A stretch of 64,000 bases of DNA, from positions 496,001 through 560,000 of the forward strand of contig NZ_JACVZE010000005.1 of assembly GCF_015461805.1 (NCBI RefSeq). The letters are read 5' to 3'. The notes under the pieces are model-generated. The model made no database searches, had not been told where the DNA came from, and saw only the letters and a list, made by a program, of their open reading frames with translations. Made by a program: the position numbers and the translations under genes. Shown one piece after another: positions 53,613 to 62,263 of the stretch (within the stretch, counting starts at the first letter, position 1; every line of letters begins with the position of its first letter). The DNA is from Pseudomonas pisciculturae. Its GTDB lineage: Bacteria > Pseudomonadota > Gammaproteobacteria > Pseudomonadales > Pseudomonadaceae.

Positions 53613-54524
53613 ATGACCACCACTTCACTGCTCTACGTGCGTACCAGCATGCTCGACGTGGCGTATGAAGCCCACGGCCCCCTCGACGGGGCACCGGTGA
53701 TCCTGCTGCACGGTTTCCCCTACGACCCGCGTGGCTACGACGCGATTGCGCCGGTGCTTGCCGAGCGTGGTTATCGGGTGTTGGTGCCGTACCTGCGTGG
53801 TTACGGCCCGACGCGGTTCATCAACGGGCAGGTGATGCGCTCCGGGCAACAGGCGGCGTTAGCCAAGGACTTGCTGGACTTCATGGATGCGCTGTCGATC
53901 CCCCAGGCGACACTCGCCGGGTATGACTGGGGCGGGCGCGCCGCGTGTATCGTCGCGGCGCTGTGGCCGCAGCGGGTGCTTGGGTTGGTGACGGGAGACG
54001 GCTACAACATCCAGCACATCGCCAAGTCGCTGACACCACGGGCGCCCGAGACGGAGCATCGCTTGTGGTACCAGTATTACTTTCATACCCAGCGCGGCGT
54101 CGACGGCTTGACCGCCAATCGCCGTGCGTTATGTGAGTTGTTGTGGTCGCTGTGGTCGCCGTCGTGGGCTGAGGGGCCGGGCCTGTATGGGCTGACCGCG
54201 CCGTCGTTCGATAACCCGGACTTTGTCGACGTGGTGATTCACTCTTATCGCCACCGCTTCATGTACGCGCCGGGCGACCCCGCGCTGGAAGCCATTGAGC
54301 AGGCGTTGGTGCTGCAACCGCCGATTTCGGTGCCGAGCATTTCACTGTGTGGCGCCGATGATGGGGTGGGCCCACCCCCGCAAGTGGATGACGACGTGGA
54401 ACATTTCAGCGGTTTTTATCAACGCCGAGTGTTGCCGGGTATCGGCCACAACATCCCTCAAGAAGCACCTCAAGCAACGCTGGATGCACTGTTGGAGTTG
54501 CTTGGCGAGAAGCGCTCGCGGTAG
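53613..54524 (+). CDS. Alpha/beta hydrolase, epoxide hydrolase-like
   Basis: A 303-residue alpha/beta hydrolase: oxyanion HGFPYDPRGY, nucleophile Asp in GYDWGGRAAC (G-x-D-x-G, so epoxide hydrolase or haloalkane dehalogenase type), and a late His in PGIGHNIPQEAP. There is no secretion signal. The 3' end overlaps the convergent regulator gene by 55 bases. Confidence 0.85.
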   Translation: MTTTSLLYVRTSMLDVAYEAHGPLDGAPVILLHGFPYDPRGYDAIAPVLAERGYRVLVPYLRGYGPTRFINGQVMRSGQQAALAKDLLDFMDALSIPQATLAGYDWGGRAACIVAALWPQRVLGLVTGDGYNIQHIAKSLTPRAPETEHRLWYQYYFHTQRGVDGLTANRRALCELLWSLWSPSWAEGPGLYGLTAPSFDNPDFVDVVIHSYRHRFMYAPGDPALEAIEQALVLQPPISVPSISLCGADDGVGPPPQVDDDVEHFSGFYQRRVLPGIGHNIPQEAPQATLDALLELLGEKRSR

Positions 54525-55462
54525 GCCTGGGGCGTTACCGACAAGGCGCGCAGAAAGCTGCGACGCAGGGTCTCTTCACAGCCAAAGCCGCACTGCACGG
54601 CAATGCGTTTGATCGATGCGGTGCTGTCGGCCAACTGCCGGCGCGCCGTCTCGACGCGGATCAGTTCAACCGCACGCGCCGGGGTCTGGCCGGTTTCGGC
54701 GCGGTAGTGGCGCACAAAACTGCGTTCACTCATGCCAGCCTGGGCGGCCAGGGTCGGGATGTTCAAATCCAACGTGAGGTTTTCGGCCATCCAGGCATGC
54801 AGTTCGGTGAAGCGGCTGTCGCTCTTTTGCAGGGACAACGTCACGCTGAATTGCGACTGGCCGCCGGGGCGCTTGAGAAACACCACTAAGTGCCGTGCGA
54901 CTTCCAAGGCTACTGCACTGCCCAGGTCTTCTTCCACCAAGGCCAGGCACAAGTCGATGCCGGCGGTGACCCCGGCGGACGTCCATACACTGCCTTGCTG
55001 GATGAAGATCGGGTTGGCCTCCACCGTCAGCGTCGGGAATTTGCGCGCCAGCTCTTCACAACGCGTCCAGTGGGTGGCCACGCGGCGGCCATCGAGCATG
55101 CCGCTGGCGGCGAGCAAAAAGGCGCCGGTACACACCGAGGTCATGCGCCGGGTGTGCCGGGCTTTTTCTCGCACCCAGTCCACCAGGGTCGGGTCTTCGG
55201 CGGCGCCGTACACCCCCCAGCCGCCGGCGATCACCAGGGTGTCGCAGGGAGTGTCGGCATCGGGCAGCGGCTCGGCCACCAACGCCAGGCCAGCAGAGGT
55301 CATCACCGGCTCGCTTTGCGCGGCGATCACCGAGACGGTGTACGGCAACGGTTCGCCGCGCTGGCGCGCCAGGTCGTTGGTCGAGGCGAACACCTGCAAC
55401 GGCCCGGTTACGTCGAGCACCTGGGCGTTATCGAAAGCGAGTACGTGGACAATTCTGGGCAT
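54470..55462 (-). CDS. GlxA-family AraC regulator with DJ-1/PfpI domain
   Basis: A 330-residue regulator: N-terminal DJ-1/PfpI-like domain (IVHVLAFDNAQVLDVTGPLQ, SVCTGAFLLAASGMLDGRR) and a C-terminal AraC helix-turn-helix pair (LAAQAGMSERSFVRHYRAE, IAVQCGFGCEETLRRSFLR). It is divergent from inhA, 90 bases away, and may regulate it. ATG 55462 is chosen; a TTG at 55501 would add 13 residues. Confidence 0.87.
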   Translation of the reverse strand: MPRIVHVLAFDNAQVLDVTGPLQVFASTNDLARQRGEPLPYTVSVIAAQSEPVMTSAGLALVAEPLPDADTPCDTLVIAGGWGVYGAAEDPTLVDWVREKARHTRRMTSVCTGAFLLAASGMLDGRRVATHWTRCEELARKFPTLTVEANPIFIQQGSVWTSAGVTAGIDLCLALVEEDLGSAVALEVARHLVVFLKRPGGQSQFSVTLSLQKSDSRFTELHAWMAENLTLDLNIPTLAAQAGMSERSFVRHYRAETGQTPARAVELIRVETARRQLADSTASIKRIAVQCGFGCEETLRRSFLRALSVTPQAYRERFSPSNSNSASSVA

Positions 55463-55552
55463 GATTGGCGTGATCTGTGGGCTCAATGGCGTATTCGCCA
55501 AAGCCTAGGCCTCTAGAGTGAAGCCGTCCACCCCCTTTATCGGAGCGCCTTT

Positions 55553-56233
55553 ATGACCTTGCAGATCGGCTTTGTGTTGTTCCCTGGTATCCAGCAACTG
55601 GACCTGACCGGCCCCTATGACGTGCTGGGTTCGCTGCCGGATGTGAAGTTGCACTTGGTGTGGAAAGACCTGGAGCCGGTCACCTCCAGCACCGGGTTGG
55701 TGTTCACTCCGACCATGACCTATGCCGATTGCCCCCAACTGGATGTGATCTGCGTACCCGGCGGTTCTGGTGTGGGTGCGTTGATGGAAGACCCGCAGAC
55801 TCTGGACTTTCTAACCTTGCAGGCTGAAACCGCACGATACGTCACCTCGGTGTGCACCGGCTCACTCGTGCTGGGCGCAGCGGGCTTGCTGCGCGGTCGC
55901 AAGGCCACCACCCACTGGGCCTACCACGACATGCTCGCCCCGCTCGGCGCAATCCCGGTTCAAGACCGCGTGGTGCGCGACGGCAACCTGCTGACCGGTG
56001 GCGGCATCACGGCCGGTATCGACTTTGCCCTGAGCTTGGCGGCGGAGTTGTACAGCGAAGCGGCGGCGCAACTGGTGCAGTTGCAGATCGAATATGCTCC
56101 GGCGCCGCCGTTCGATTCAGGCAACCCGCAGACCGCACCGCTGCATGTGCTGGAAGAAGCGCGCAAGCGCACGGCAGAATCGCGCAAGACCCGCGGCGAA
56201 ATCGTAGCGCGGGCAGCCGCGCGATTGGGCTGA
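55553..56233 (+). CDS. inhA: Isonitrile hydratase InhA
   Basis: A 226-residue DJ-1/PfpI protein that is nearly colinear with P. putida isonitrile hydratase, which hydrates isonitriles to N-formamides. Catalytic Cys is in SVCTGSLVLGAAG; also seen FPGIQQLDLTGPYDVLGSLP, ATTHWAYHDMLAPLG and LVQLQIEYAPAPPFDSG. ATG 55553. The tail is followed by a REP unit. Confidence 0.9.
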   Translation: MTLQIGFVLFPGIQQLDLTGPYDVLGSLPDVKLHLVWKDLEPVTSSTGLVFTPTMTYADCPQLDVICVPGGSGVGALMEDPQTLDFLTLQAETARYVTSVCTGSLVLGAAGLLRGRKATTHWAYHDMLAPLGAIPVQDRVVRDGNLLTGGGITAGIDFALSLAAELYSEAAAQLVQLQIEYAPAPPFDSGNPQTAPLHVLEEARKRTAESRKTRGEIVARAAARLG

Positions 56234-56373
56234 CCCCAAAGGGTCTAGTGGTGCACTCAATTCCCAGGCTTGGCACAAATCAAGGTGGGAGCTGGCTTGC
56301 CTGCGATAGCGGTGGGTCAGTCAGCATTTTTACCGACTGGCACGCCGCCTTCGCGGGCAAGCCCGCTCCCACA
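56231..56373. repeat. Extended REP unit matching the 15.5 kb array
   Basis: The flank GGGTCTAGTGGTG and GGCACAAATCA plus the inverted GGGAGCTGGCTTGCCTGCGA / TTCGCGGGCAAGCCCGCTCC pair repeats the unit of 15517-15872, about 40 kb away. Confidence 0.85.
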
Positions 56374-56408
56374 GGGGATTGCGGGTCTGGCACAGCGCCC
56401 CCACAGGG

Positions 56409-57038
56409 TCAGCTTGGACGCGACATCACTGCCAAGCGCACCGCCAACGCCATCAACACTGTCGCCAGCCCCCACTTCTGTAGCAAGGCACTGTTCGAGC
56501 GCCGGGCGAAGAACCGGCTCAAAGCGCCGCCAAAACTCCCCAGTACGCCATGAAACACGGCAGCGATCAGCGTCAGGACACCGCCGAGCACCATCAACTG
56601 CACGGCAATGGACCCGGCCTGCGGCCTTACGAACTGCGGCAAGAACACCACGAAAAACAGCAACGCCTTAGGGTTGAGCAGGCTGTTGAACATCGCTTGC
56701 AGGAACACTCGCCCCAAAGGCACACGGTTGACACAGGCCGTGCTCAGCCCCGTTTTTTTCTGCAAAGTCTTGAACACCAGCCACAGCAAATAGACCACCC
56801 CCGCATACCGGATCAAGTCAAAGGACGGCGGCCAACTGGCGACCAGCGCTGTCACCCCTGTGGCGGTCAATACAGTCAGCACCAGGTCGGCCACACTGAT
56901 GCCCAAGGCGGATGCCACCCCGCCACGCCAGCCAAGGGTCATGCCATGGCTGATCACAAAGGCCATGTTCGGCCCAGGCGATAACAGCAACAGCAAAACA
57001 GCACCGGAAAAAACCGCCAGGGTTGCAAGGTCGATCAT
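56409..57038 (-). CDS. LysE-family amino acid exporter
   Basis: A 209-residue, six-segment exporter of the RhtB/LysE family. The N terminus has LLLSPGPNMAFVISHGMTLGW (the family P-G-P-N motif), then GISVADLVLTVLTATGV and FNSLLNPKALLFFVVFLPQF. ATG 57038 follows GGAG; GTG 57053 adds five residues. Confidence 0.87.
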   Translation of the reverse strand: MIDLATLAVFSGAVLLLLLSPGPNMAFVISHGMTLGWRGGVASALGISVADLVLTVLTATGVTALVASWPPSFDLIRYAGVVYLLWLVFKTLQKKTGLSTACVNRVPLGRVFLQAMFNSLLNPKALLFFVVFLPQFVRPQAGSIAVQLMVLGGVLTLIAAVFHGVLGSFGGALSRFFARRSNSALLQKWGLATVLMALAVRLAVMSRPS

Positions 57039-57380
57039 GCTCAAGCGCTCCACCGGGAAAAGCCTGCAGATTAGTCAGCGCCTGCTCTGCGAACAAAAAA
57101 TTGTGCTGGATACATTGCTCATTGCCGTATCTCACCCCTGGTAAAACCGACCTCGGGGCAACTTACGTGTTAAACCGCATAATTTTACAGTGAGTGTCCA
57201 AACCAACTTCCAACCCTACGAAAGTCCCTCTGGCGGGGCACTTAATCCGTTCCTCCACCCTGTTTTGCCCCCCCTTTCCTACCCCATTCAGAAAAAGGTT
57301 TTACCTTTAAGCAGGAAAATTCCTGCATTTGTTCCTACACTCAAAATAACACCTTAAAACCGAGTGTACGGACAAGGAAT

Positions 57381-57394
57381 GTCAATAAAATGCC
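57381..57394. promoter_or_regulatory. FleQ-box-like site 1
   Basis: GTCAATAAAATGCC agrees at 12 of 14 positions with the P. aeruginosa FleQ consensus GTCAATAAATTGAC. In PAO1 FleQ with c-di-GMP controls psl. Confidence 0.5.
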
Positions 57395-57441
57395 GAAAAA
57401 AAGACTGATTAACCTGTCTAGCACGCCACCCCCGCACCATC

Positions 57442-57455
57442 GTCAATTCGTTGAC
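57442..57455. promoter_or_regulatory. FleQ-box-like site 2
   Basis: GTCAATTCGTTGAC agrees at 11 of 14 positions and keeps perfect GTCAA / TTGAC arms. Confidence 0.5.
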
Positions 57456-57633
57456 AGAGCAAGATAAGGAAACACTCCTTTAGCCACGACCCCCGCAAAT
57501 TCCCTTGAGTTAGATAGGTGATTGCGTATTACCCAGAGTAGCCGTAGTTCGACTTCCCTCTTTAAAGCAGCCCACCGCTTTATTGAACAAACAGCCGAAC
57601 AGTAAAGTCTGGAGTGCAATGAGGGATGTTTTT

Positions 57634-59073
57634 ATGCGAGAGAAGTCGTCCGTCGACAGCCTGTTTTTAACACGTGCCGGTTTTGTTGAGTTCTTCGTTG
57701 TTTTCGTCAAGTTCATCCATGGCCTGAGCGCCATTCTGCCCGCGTTGGCCCTGGTGTTTTTCATCGACCCGATGGAGCCCGAGCTGCGCCCTCACTTCGT
57801 GGGTTTGTTGCTGTTTTTCGCGGTGCTGACCATCATTCTGTTCCAGGCCTTGGGCATCTATTCCGAGGAGCTGTTCAGCAATCGCCTGCGCCTGAAAACC
57901 AAGATCAAGGCCTGGTCGGCGGCGTTTTGCATCCTGCTGTTCATGTACCAGATCCTGCAGTTTTTCCCTCAATTGACCCCGCGCAACCTGGTGGCCTGGT
58001 ACTTCGCCAGCCTGGCGCTGTTCTGCCTGGAACGTCTGGTGATGCTGCGCCTGTACCGCAACCTGATGCGCAAGGGTAAATACCTGCAACGCACGGTGAT
58101 CCTGGGGTTTACCGACACCGCCATGCACGTCGCCGATCACCTGCAACGCAACGGTGACATCCGCTCGGGCCTGATCGGCTTTATCGACGACCGCACCGAG
58201 CGAATACCCAAGGAATTAAGCAACCTGCCGCTGCTGGGCAACACCCGTGACCTGGAAAAACTGATCCGCGCCGAGCAGGTCAACCAAGTGATGATCTGCC
58301 TGCCGTGGGCCGCCGAACAGCGTATCCACGGGCTGGTCAACCGCCTGCGGCAGATGTCGGTGAACGTGATGCTGGTACCCGACATGGCCGCCCTGCGCTA
58401 TGGCCACAGCAAGATCACCGACGTGGGCGGCATCCTGATGTTCAACACCTCGCAGTTGCCGCTGCGGGGCTGGTCGCCCGTGATCAAGCGCCTGGAGGAT
58501 CTGGTGCTGGCCAGCCTGGCGCTGGTGTGCCTGTCGCCGGTGATGCTGGCGACCGCGATCGCCATCAAGCTCGATTCCAAGGGCCCGGTGCTGTTCCGCC
58601 AGAACCGCTATGGCTACAACGACAATGAGATCCGCGTGTTCAAGTTCCGCTCGATGTTCACCGACCAGAGCGACTTCACCGCCGAACGCCAAACCACCCG
58701 CCAGGACCCGCGCATCACTCGCGTGGGCCGCATCATTCGCAAGACCAGCATCGACGAGCTGCCACAGCTGTTCAACGTGCTGCTGGGCAACATGTCGATG
58801 GTCGGCCCGCGCCCCCATGCCACCGCGACCAAGGCCGCAGGCGTGCCCTTCGAGGTGGCGGTGAGCGAATACAGCTCGCGCCACCGAGTGAAACCGGGCA
58901 TCACCGGCTGGGCGCAAATCAATGGTTACCGGGGTGAAACCGACACCCTTTATAAAATCCAGAAACGTGTCGAGTACGACCTGGAGTACATCTCCAAGTG
59001 GTCGGTGTGGTTTGACTTGTACATCGTCTTCATGACGGTCCCCGCCGTCCTGTCCACCAAGGAGGTCTACTGA
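57634..59073 (+). CDS. pslA: PslA, polyprenyl glycosylphosphotransferase
   Basis: A 479-residue inner-membrane enzyme that starts Psl repeat synthesis by loading a sugar phosphate on undecaprenyl phosphate. Four N-terminal hydrophobic segments, a central Rossmann-like domain (VILGFTDTAMHVADHL) and a C-terminal bacterial sugar transferase domain (VFKFRSMFTD, IDELPQLFNVLLGNMSMVGP, RPHATA, PGITGWAQINGYRGE). ATG 57634 with GAGGG fits the 478-residue PAO1 protein; ATG 57619 with GGAG is also plausible. pslB overlaps its stop. Confidence 0.9.
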   Translation: MREKSSVDSLFLTRAGFVEFFVVFVKFIHGLSAILPALALVFFIDPMEPELRPHFVGLLLFFAVLTIILFQALGIYSEELFSNRLRLKTKIKAWSAAFCILLFMYQILQFFPQLTPRNLVAWYFASLALFCLERLVMLRLYRNLMRKGKYLQRTVILGFTDTAMHVADHLQRNGDIRSGLIGFIDDRTERIPKELSNLPLLGNTRDLEKLIRAEQVNQVMICLPWAAEQRIHGLVNRLRQMSVNVMLVPDMAALRYGHSKITDVGGILMFNTSQLPLRGWSPVIKRLEDLVLASLALVCLSPVMLATAIAIKLDSKGPVLFRQNRYGYNDNEIRVFKFRSMFTDQSDFTAERQTTRQDPRITRVGRIIRKTSIDELPQLFNVLLGNMSMVGPRPHATATKAAGVPFEVAVSEYSSRHRVKPGITGWAQINGYRGETDTLYKIQKRVEYDLEYISKWSVWFDLYIVFMTVPAVLSTKEVY

Positions 59074-60533
59074 TGAACACCCTCAACGGGTTGATTCCCT
59101 GCATCATTTCCGGTGGTTCGGGCACACGGTTATGGCCGGTGTCGCGGCAGAACATGCCCAAGCCGTTCATGCGCATGCGCGACGGCCAGAGCCTGCTGCA
59201 AAAGACCTTTCAGCGCGCCGCCAAGCTGCCCGGCGTAGAAAGCGTGCTGACCGTGACCAACCGCGACCTGCTGTTTCGCACCCTGGATGACTATCGCGGG
59301 GTGAACAAGGCGCACCTGCCCCTCGACCTGCTGCTGGAGCCGTTCGGGCGTAACACCGCAGCGGCCATCGCGGTGGCTGCGCTGCATGTGCAGGAGCATT
59401 TCGGCGACATGGCGCAACTGCTGGTGATGCCGGCCGACCATTTGATTCTCAACGAAGTAGCGTTCGCCGAGGCCGTGACCCAGGCCCGCGACCTGGCCGA
59501 GGCCGGCTACCTGGTGACCTTCGGTATCCAGCCTGACCACCCGGAAACCGGCTTTGGCTACATCGAGCAAGGCGACGCGCTGGACACCGGCTACCGGGTC
59601 AAACGCTTTGTCGAAAAACCCGACCTGGCCACCGCGCAAGCCTACCTCGACGGCGGCAAGCACCTGTGGAACGCCGGCATGTTCTGCTTCCAGGCCAGTA
59701 CCCTGGTGGACGAACTGGCCACCCATGCTCCGGATGTACTCGCCGCTGCCAAAGCCGCGCTTGAACACAGCCAGAGCTTGCAAAACAAAACCTCGCGCCA
59801 GCGCGAACTGGAGCCGGAGGCGTTTGGCAGCGCACCGGATATTTCCATCGACGTGGCACTGATGGAAAAATCCAAGAAGGTCGCTGTGGTGCCCTGCGAC
59901 ATCGGCTGGAGCGATATCGGCTCGTGGGAAGCCCTGCGCCAACTCACCCCCAGCGATGCCCATGGCAACCAGGTCAATGGCGAAGCGATTTTGCATGACG
60001 TGCACAACTGCTACATCGACTCGCCCAAGCGCGTACTCGGCGCGGTCGGTGTGCGCGACCTGATCATTGTCGACACCCCCGACGCCCTGCTGATTGCCGA
60101 TGCCAACCGCAGCCAGGATGTGCGCCACATCGTCGCCGAGCTCAAGCGCCAGAACCACCCCGCGTACAGCCTGCACCGCACCGTCACCCGGCCGTGGGGC
60201 ACCTACACGGTGTTGGAGGAAAGCAGCCGTTTCAAGATCAAGCGCATCGTGGTCAAGCCCCAGGCGTCGCTGTCGTTGCAGATGCACCACCATCGCAGCG
60301 AACACTGGGTGGTGGTCAGCGGTGCCGCGCAGATCACCAATGGCGAGCGCGAATTCTTGATCAACGCCAACGAGTCCACCTATATCCCGGCTGGCCACAA
60401 GCACCGCCTGACCAACCCCGGCATCATCGACCTGGTGATGATCGAGGTGCAAAGCGGCGAGTACCTGGGTGAAGACGACATCGTACGCTTCGATGACATC
60501 TACGGTCGCGCGCCGGCCGAAGTGAAAAAATGA
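59073..60533 (+). CDS. pslB: PslB, mannose-1-phosphate guanylyltransferase / mannose-6-phosphate isomerase
   Basis: A 486-residue bifunctional type II enzyme giving GDP-mannose. The N-terminal nucleotidyltransferase has IISGGSGTRLWPVSR and QNMPKPF, plus FVEKPD and WNAGMF. The C-terminal cupin isomerase has RPWGTYTVLEE, SLQMHHHRSEHWVVVSG and YIPAGHKHRL. The ATG is the last base of the pslA stop (TGATG). Confidence 0.93.
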   Translation: MNTLNGLIPCIISGGSGTRLWPVSRQNMPKPFMRMRDGQSLLQKTFQRAAKLPGVESVLTVTNRDLLFRTLDDYRGVNKAHLPLDLLLEPFGRNTAAAIAVAALHVQEHFGDMAQLLVMPADHLILNEVAFAEAVTQARDLAEAGYLVTFGIQPDHPETGFGYIEQGDALDTGYRVKRFVEKPDLATAQAYLDGGKHLWNAGMFCFQASTLVDELATHAPDVLAAAKAALEHSQSLQNKTSRQRELEPEAFGSAPDISIDVALMEKSKKVAVVPCDIGWSDIGSWEALRQLTPSDAHGNQVNGEAILHDVHNCYIDSPKRVLGAVGVRDLIIVDTPDALLIADANRSQDVRHIVAELKRQNHPAYSLHRTVTRPWGTYTVLEESSRFKIKRIVVKPQASLSLQMHHHRSEHWVVVSGAAQITNGEREFLINANESTYIPAGHKHRLTNPGIIDLVMIEVQSGEYLGEDDIVRFDDIYGRAPAEVKK

Positions 60534-60534
60534 C

Positions 60535-61446
60535 ATGCGCATTTCACTGATCATCCCGACCCGTAACGCATCCAGCCATCTGGCGCGCCTGCTGCCGGCG
60601 CTGAAGATGCAAACCCTGCAACCGGACGAGATGCTGGTGGTGGACAGCGCCTCCAGCGATGACACCGTGGCGCGTTTTCGTGAGTTCGGGGCGCGGGTCG
60701 AGGTGATCGATGCTCGTGACTTCAACCACGGCGGCACCCGACGTTGGGCCAGCGAGCAAGTGGGCGGCGAGGCCTTGATCGTAATGACACAGGACGCCAT
60801 CCCCGCCAATGCGGACACCTTCGCCAACCTGGTCAGCGAATTGCAGCAAGACCCGCTCAACGGCGTGGCCTACGGTCGCCAATTGCCCCACCCCAACGCC
60901 GGGGTGCTGGGCGCACAGTCACGGCACTTCAACTACCCCGAACAGAGCCGCACCAAAAGTCTGGCCGATGCGCCGGAACTGGGGATCAAGACCTGCTTCA
61001 GCTCCGACTCGTTTTCGGTGTACCGGCGCAGTGCGCTGGAGGCGGTGGGCGGCTTCCCCCGGGACGTGATCGGCAGCGAAGACGCCTTTGTCGCGGCGCG
61101 CATGCTGCTTGACGGCTACCAGGTGTGCTACGCGGCCACGGCGCTGGTGCATCACTCCCACGATTACAAGCTCATGGATGAGTTTCACCGCTACTTCGAC
61201 ATTGGCGTGTTCTACGGCCGCGAACCCTGGATCCGCCAGGCCTTTGGCGACGCGGGTGGTGAAGGCAAGCGCTATGTGCTGGCTGAACTGGCCGCCTTGC
61301 GCAAGGCCGGCGCCTTGCACCGCGTGCCCGAAGTGCTGCTGCGCAGCGCATTCAAATTGCTCGGTTACCGCCTGGGGCATCTGGAGCGGCGCCTGCCGCT
61401 GAGCCTCAAGCGGCGCATCAGCATGTTTCCCGGTTATTGGAGGTGA
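60535..61446 (+). CDS. pslC: PslC, family 2 glycosyltransferase
   Basis: A 303-residue GT2 enzyme: ISLIIPTRNASSHLARLLPA, VVDSASSDDT (DxD-like acidic pair), DSFSVYRRSALEAVGGFP and VIGSEDAFVAARML. It is soluble or peripheral, one base after pslB, and would add a sugar to the Psl repeat. Confidence 0.88.
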   Translation: MRISLIIPTRNASSHLARLLPALKMQTLQPDEMLVVDSASSDDTVARFREFGARVEVIDARDFNHGGTRRWASEQVGGEALIVMTQDAIPANADTFANLVSELQQDPLNGVAYGRQLPHPNAGVLGAQSRHFNYPEQSRTKSLADAPELGIKTCFSSDSFSVYRRSALEAVGGFPRDVIGSEDAFVAARMLLDGYQVCYAATALVHHSHDYKLMDEFHRYFDIGVFYGREPWIRQAFGDAGGEGKRYVLAELAALRKAGALHRVPEVLLRSAFKLLGYRLGHLERRLPLSLKRRISMFPGYWR

Positions 61447-61451
61447 GCAGC

Positions 61452-62249
61452 ATGACCTACAGGAAGTCCCCCTTGATGAAACGAAGCCTGCTCGTCGTGG
61501 CCATGTTGGCCCTGGCCGCCTGCAATACCCCGGCGCGTATCGAGCCACCGGATGGCAAAACCGTTGAAGACGGCAAGCGCGCCCTCGAACAGTTGGCCCA
61601 GTTGCCACCGGCGGTGGAGCGCATCCGCGTCGGCGACCAGTTGCGCATCGTGCGCGATGCCGGCGAGATGCCGACGCTGTCGGCGTTCAACGTCAGCACC
61701 ATCTACGAGCTGACGCTGTACACGGTGCAAACCGACGGCAAGATCAATTACCCGTTCCTGGGGCCGATCCAGGTTGCCGGGCGCCCGCCTTCAGAGCTGG
61801 CGGCGGAGCTGACCCAAAAGCTCGCGCAAACGTACCGCGAGCCCCGGGTGACCGTGAACATCAACCAGGCACCGAGCAACTCGGTGATCGTCGGCGGCGC
61901 GGTGAACAACCCGACGGCGGTGCAGATCGCCACGGCCAACACCCTGGAGCAGGCGATTATCGGGGCCGGCGGGGTGAGCCCGGCGGGCAATGCGAGCATG
62001 GTCGCCCTGCTGCGCGAAGACGCCCAGGGCGCCTATCGCGCGTACTTCCTGGACTTTAGCCAACTGCTCAAGACCGGCGCCAACGGGCGCAAACCCGTGC
62101 GCCTGCAACGGGGTGACGTGGTATTCGTACCCAAATCCAACGTGGGCGAGCGCATCCAAGGGGTGGATACCTATATGAATCAACTGATCCCGTTCACCAA
62201 GTCCATTGGGGTTGGCTACAACTACACCAAAACCAGCGGCGGTAACTAA
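61452..62249 (+). CDS. pslD: PslD, outer-membrane polysaccharide export lipoprotein
   Basis: A 265-residue lipoprotein with lipobox LAAC, a polysaccharide export domain (RIRVGDQLRIVRD, TLYTVQTDGKINYPFLGPIQ, YREPRVTVNI) and a SLBB domain (SNSVIVGGAVNNPTAVQI, RLQRGDVVFVPKS). ATG 61452 has AGGTGAG upstream. It is required for Psl export in PAO1. Confidence 0.92.
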   Translation: MTYRKSPLMKRSLLVVAMLALAACNTPARIEPPDGKTVEDGKRALEQLAQLPPAVERIRVGDQLRIVRDAGEMPTLSAFNVSTIYELTLYTVQTDGKINYPFLGPIQVAGRPPSELAAELTQKLAQTYREPRVTVNINQAPSNSVIVGGAVNNPTAVQIATANTLEQAIIGAGGVSPAGNASMVALLREDAQGAYRAYFLDFSQLLKTGANGRKPVRLQRGDVVFVPKSNVGERIQGVDTYMNQLIPFTKSIGVGYNYTKTSGGN

Positions 62250-62263
62250 AGGAGCGACATCCC

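Larger units (their letters stand above)
57039..57633. other. Long regulatory gap before the psl operon
   Basis: About 595 bases without a gene. They hold a perfect 7-base inverted repeat (GCAGGAA-AA-TTCCTGC, 57313-57328), two FleQ-box-like sites, a weak promoter TTGAGT-N16-TATTAC (57505-57532) and a short pairing near the pslA start. This fits a tightly controlled exopolysaccharide promoter. Confidence 0.65.
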
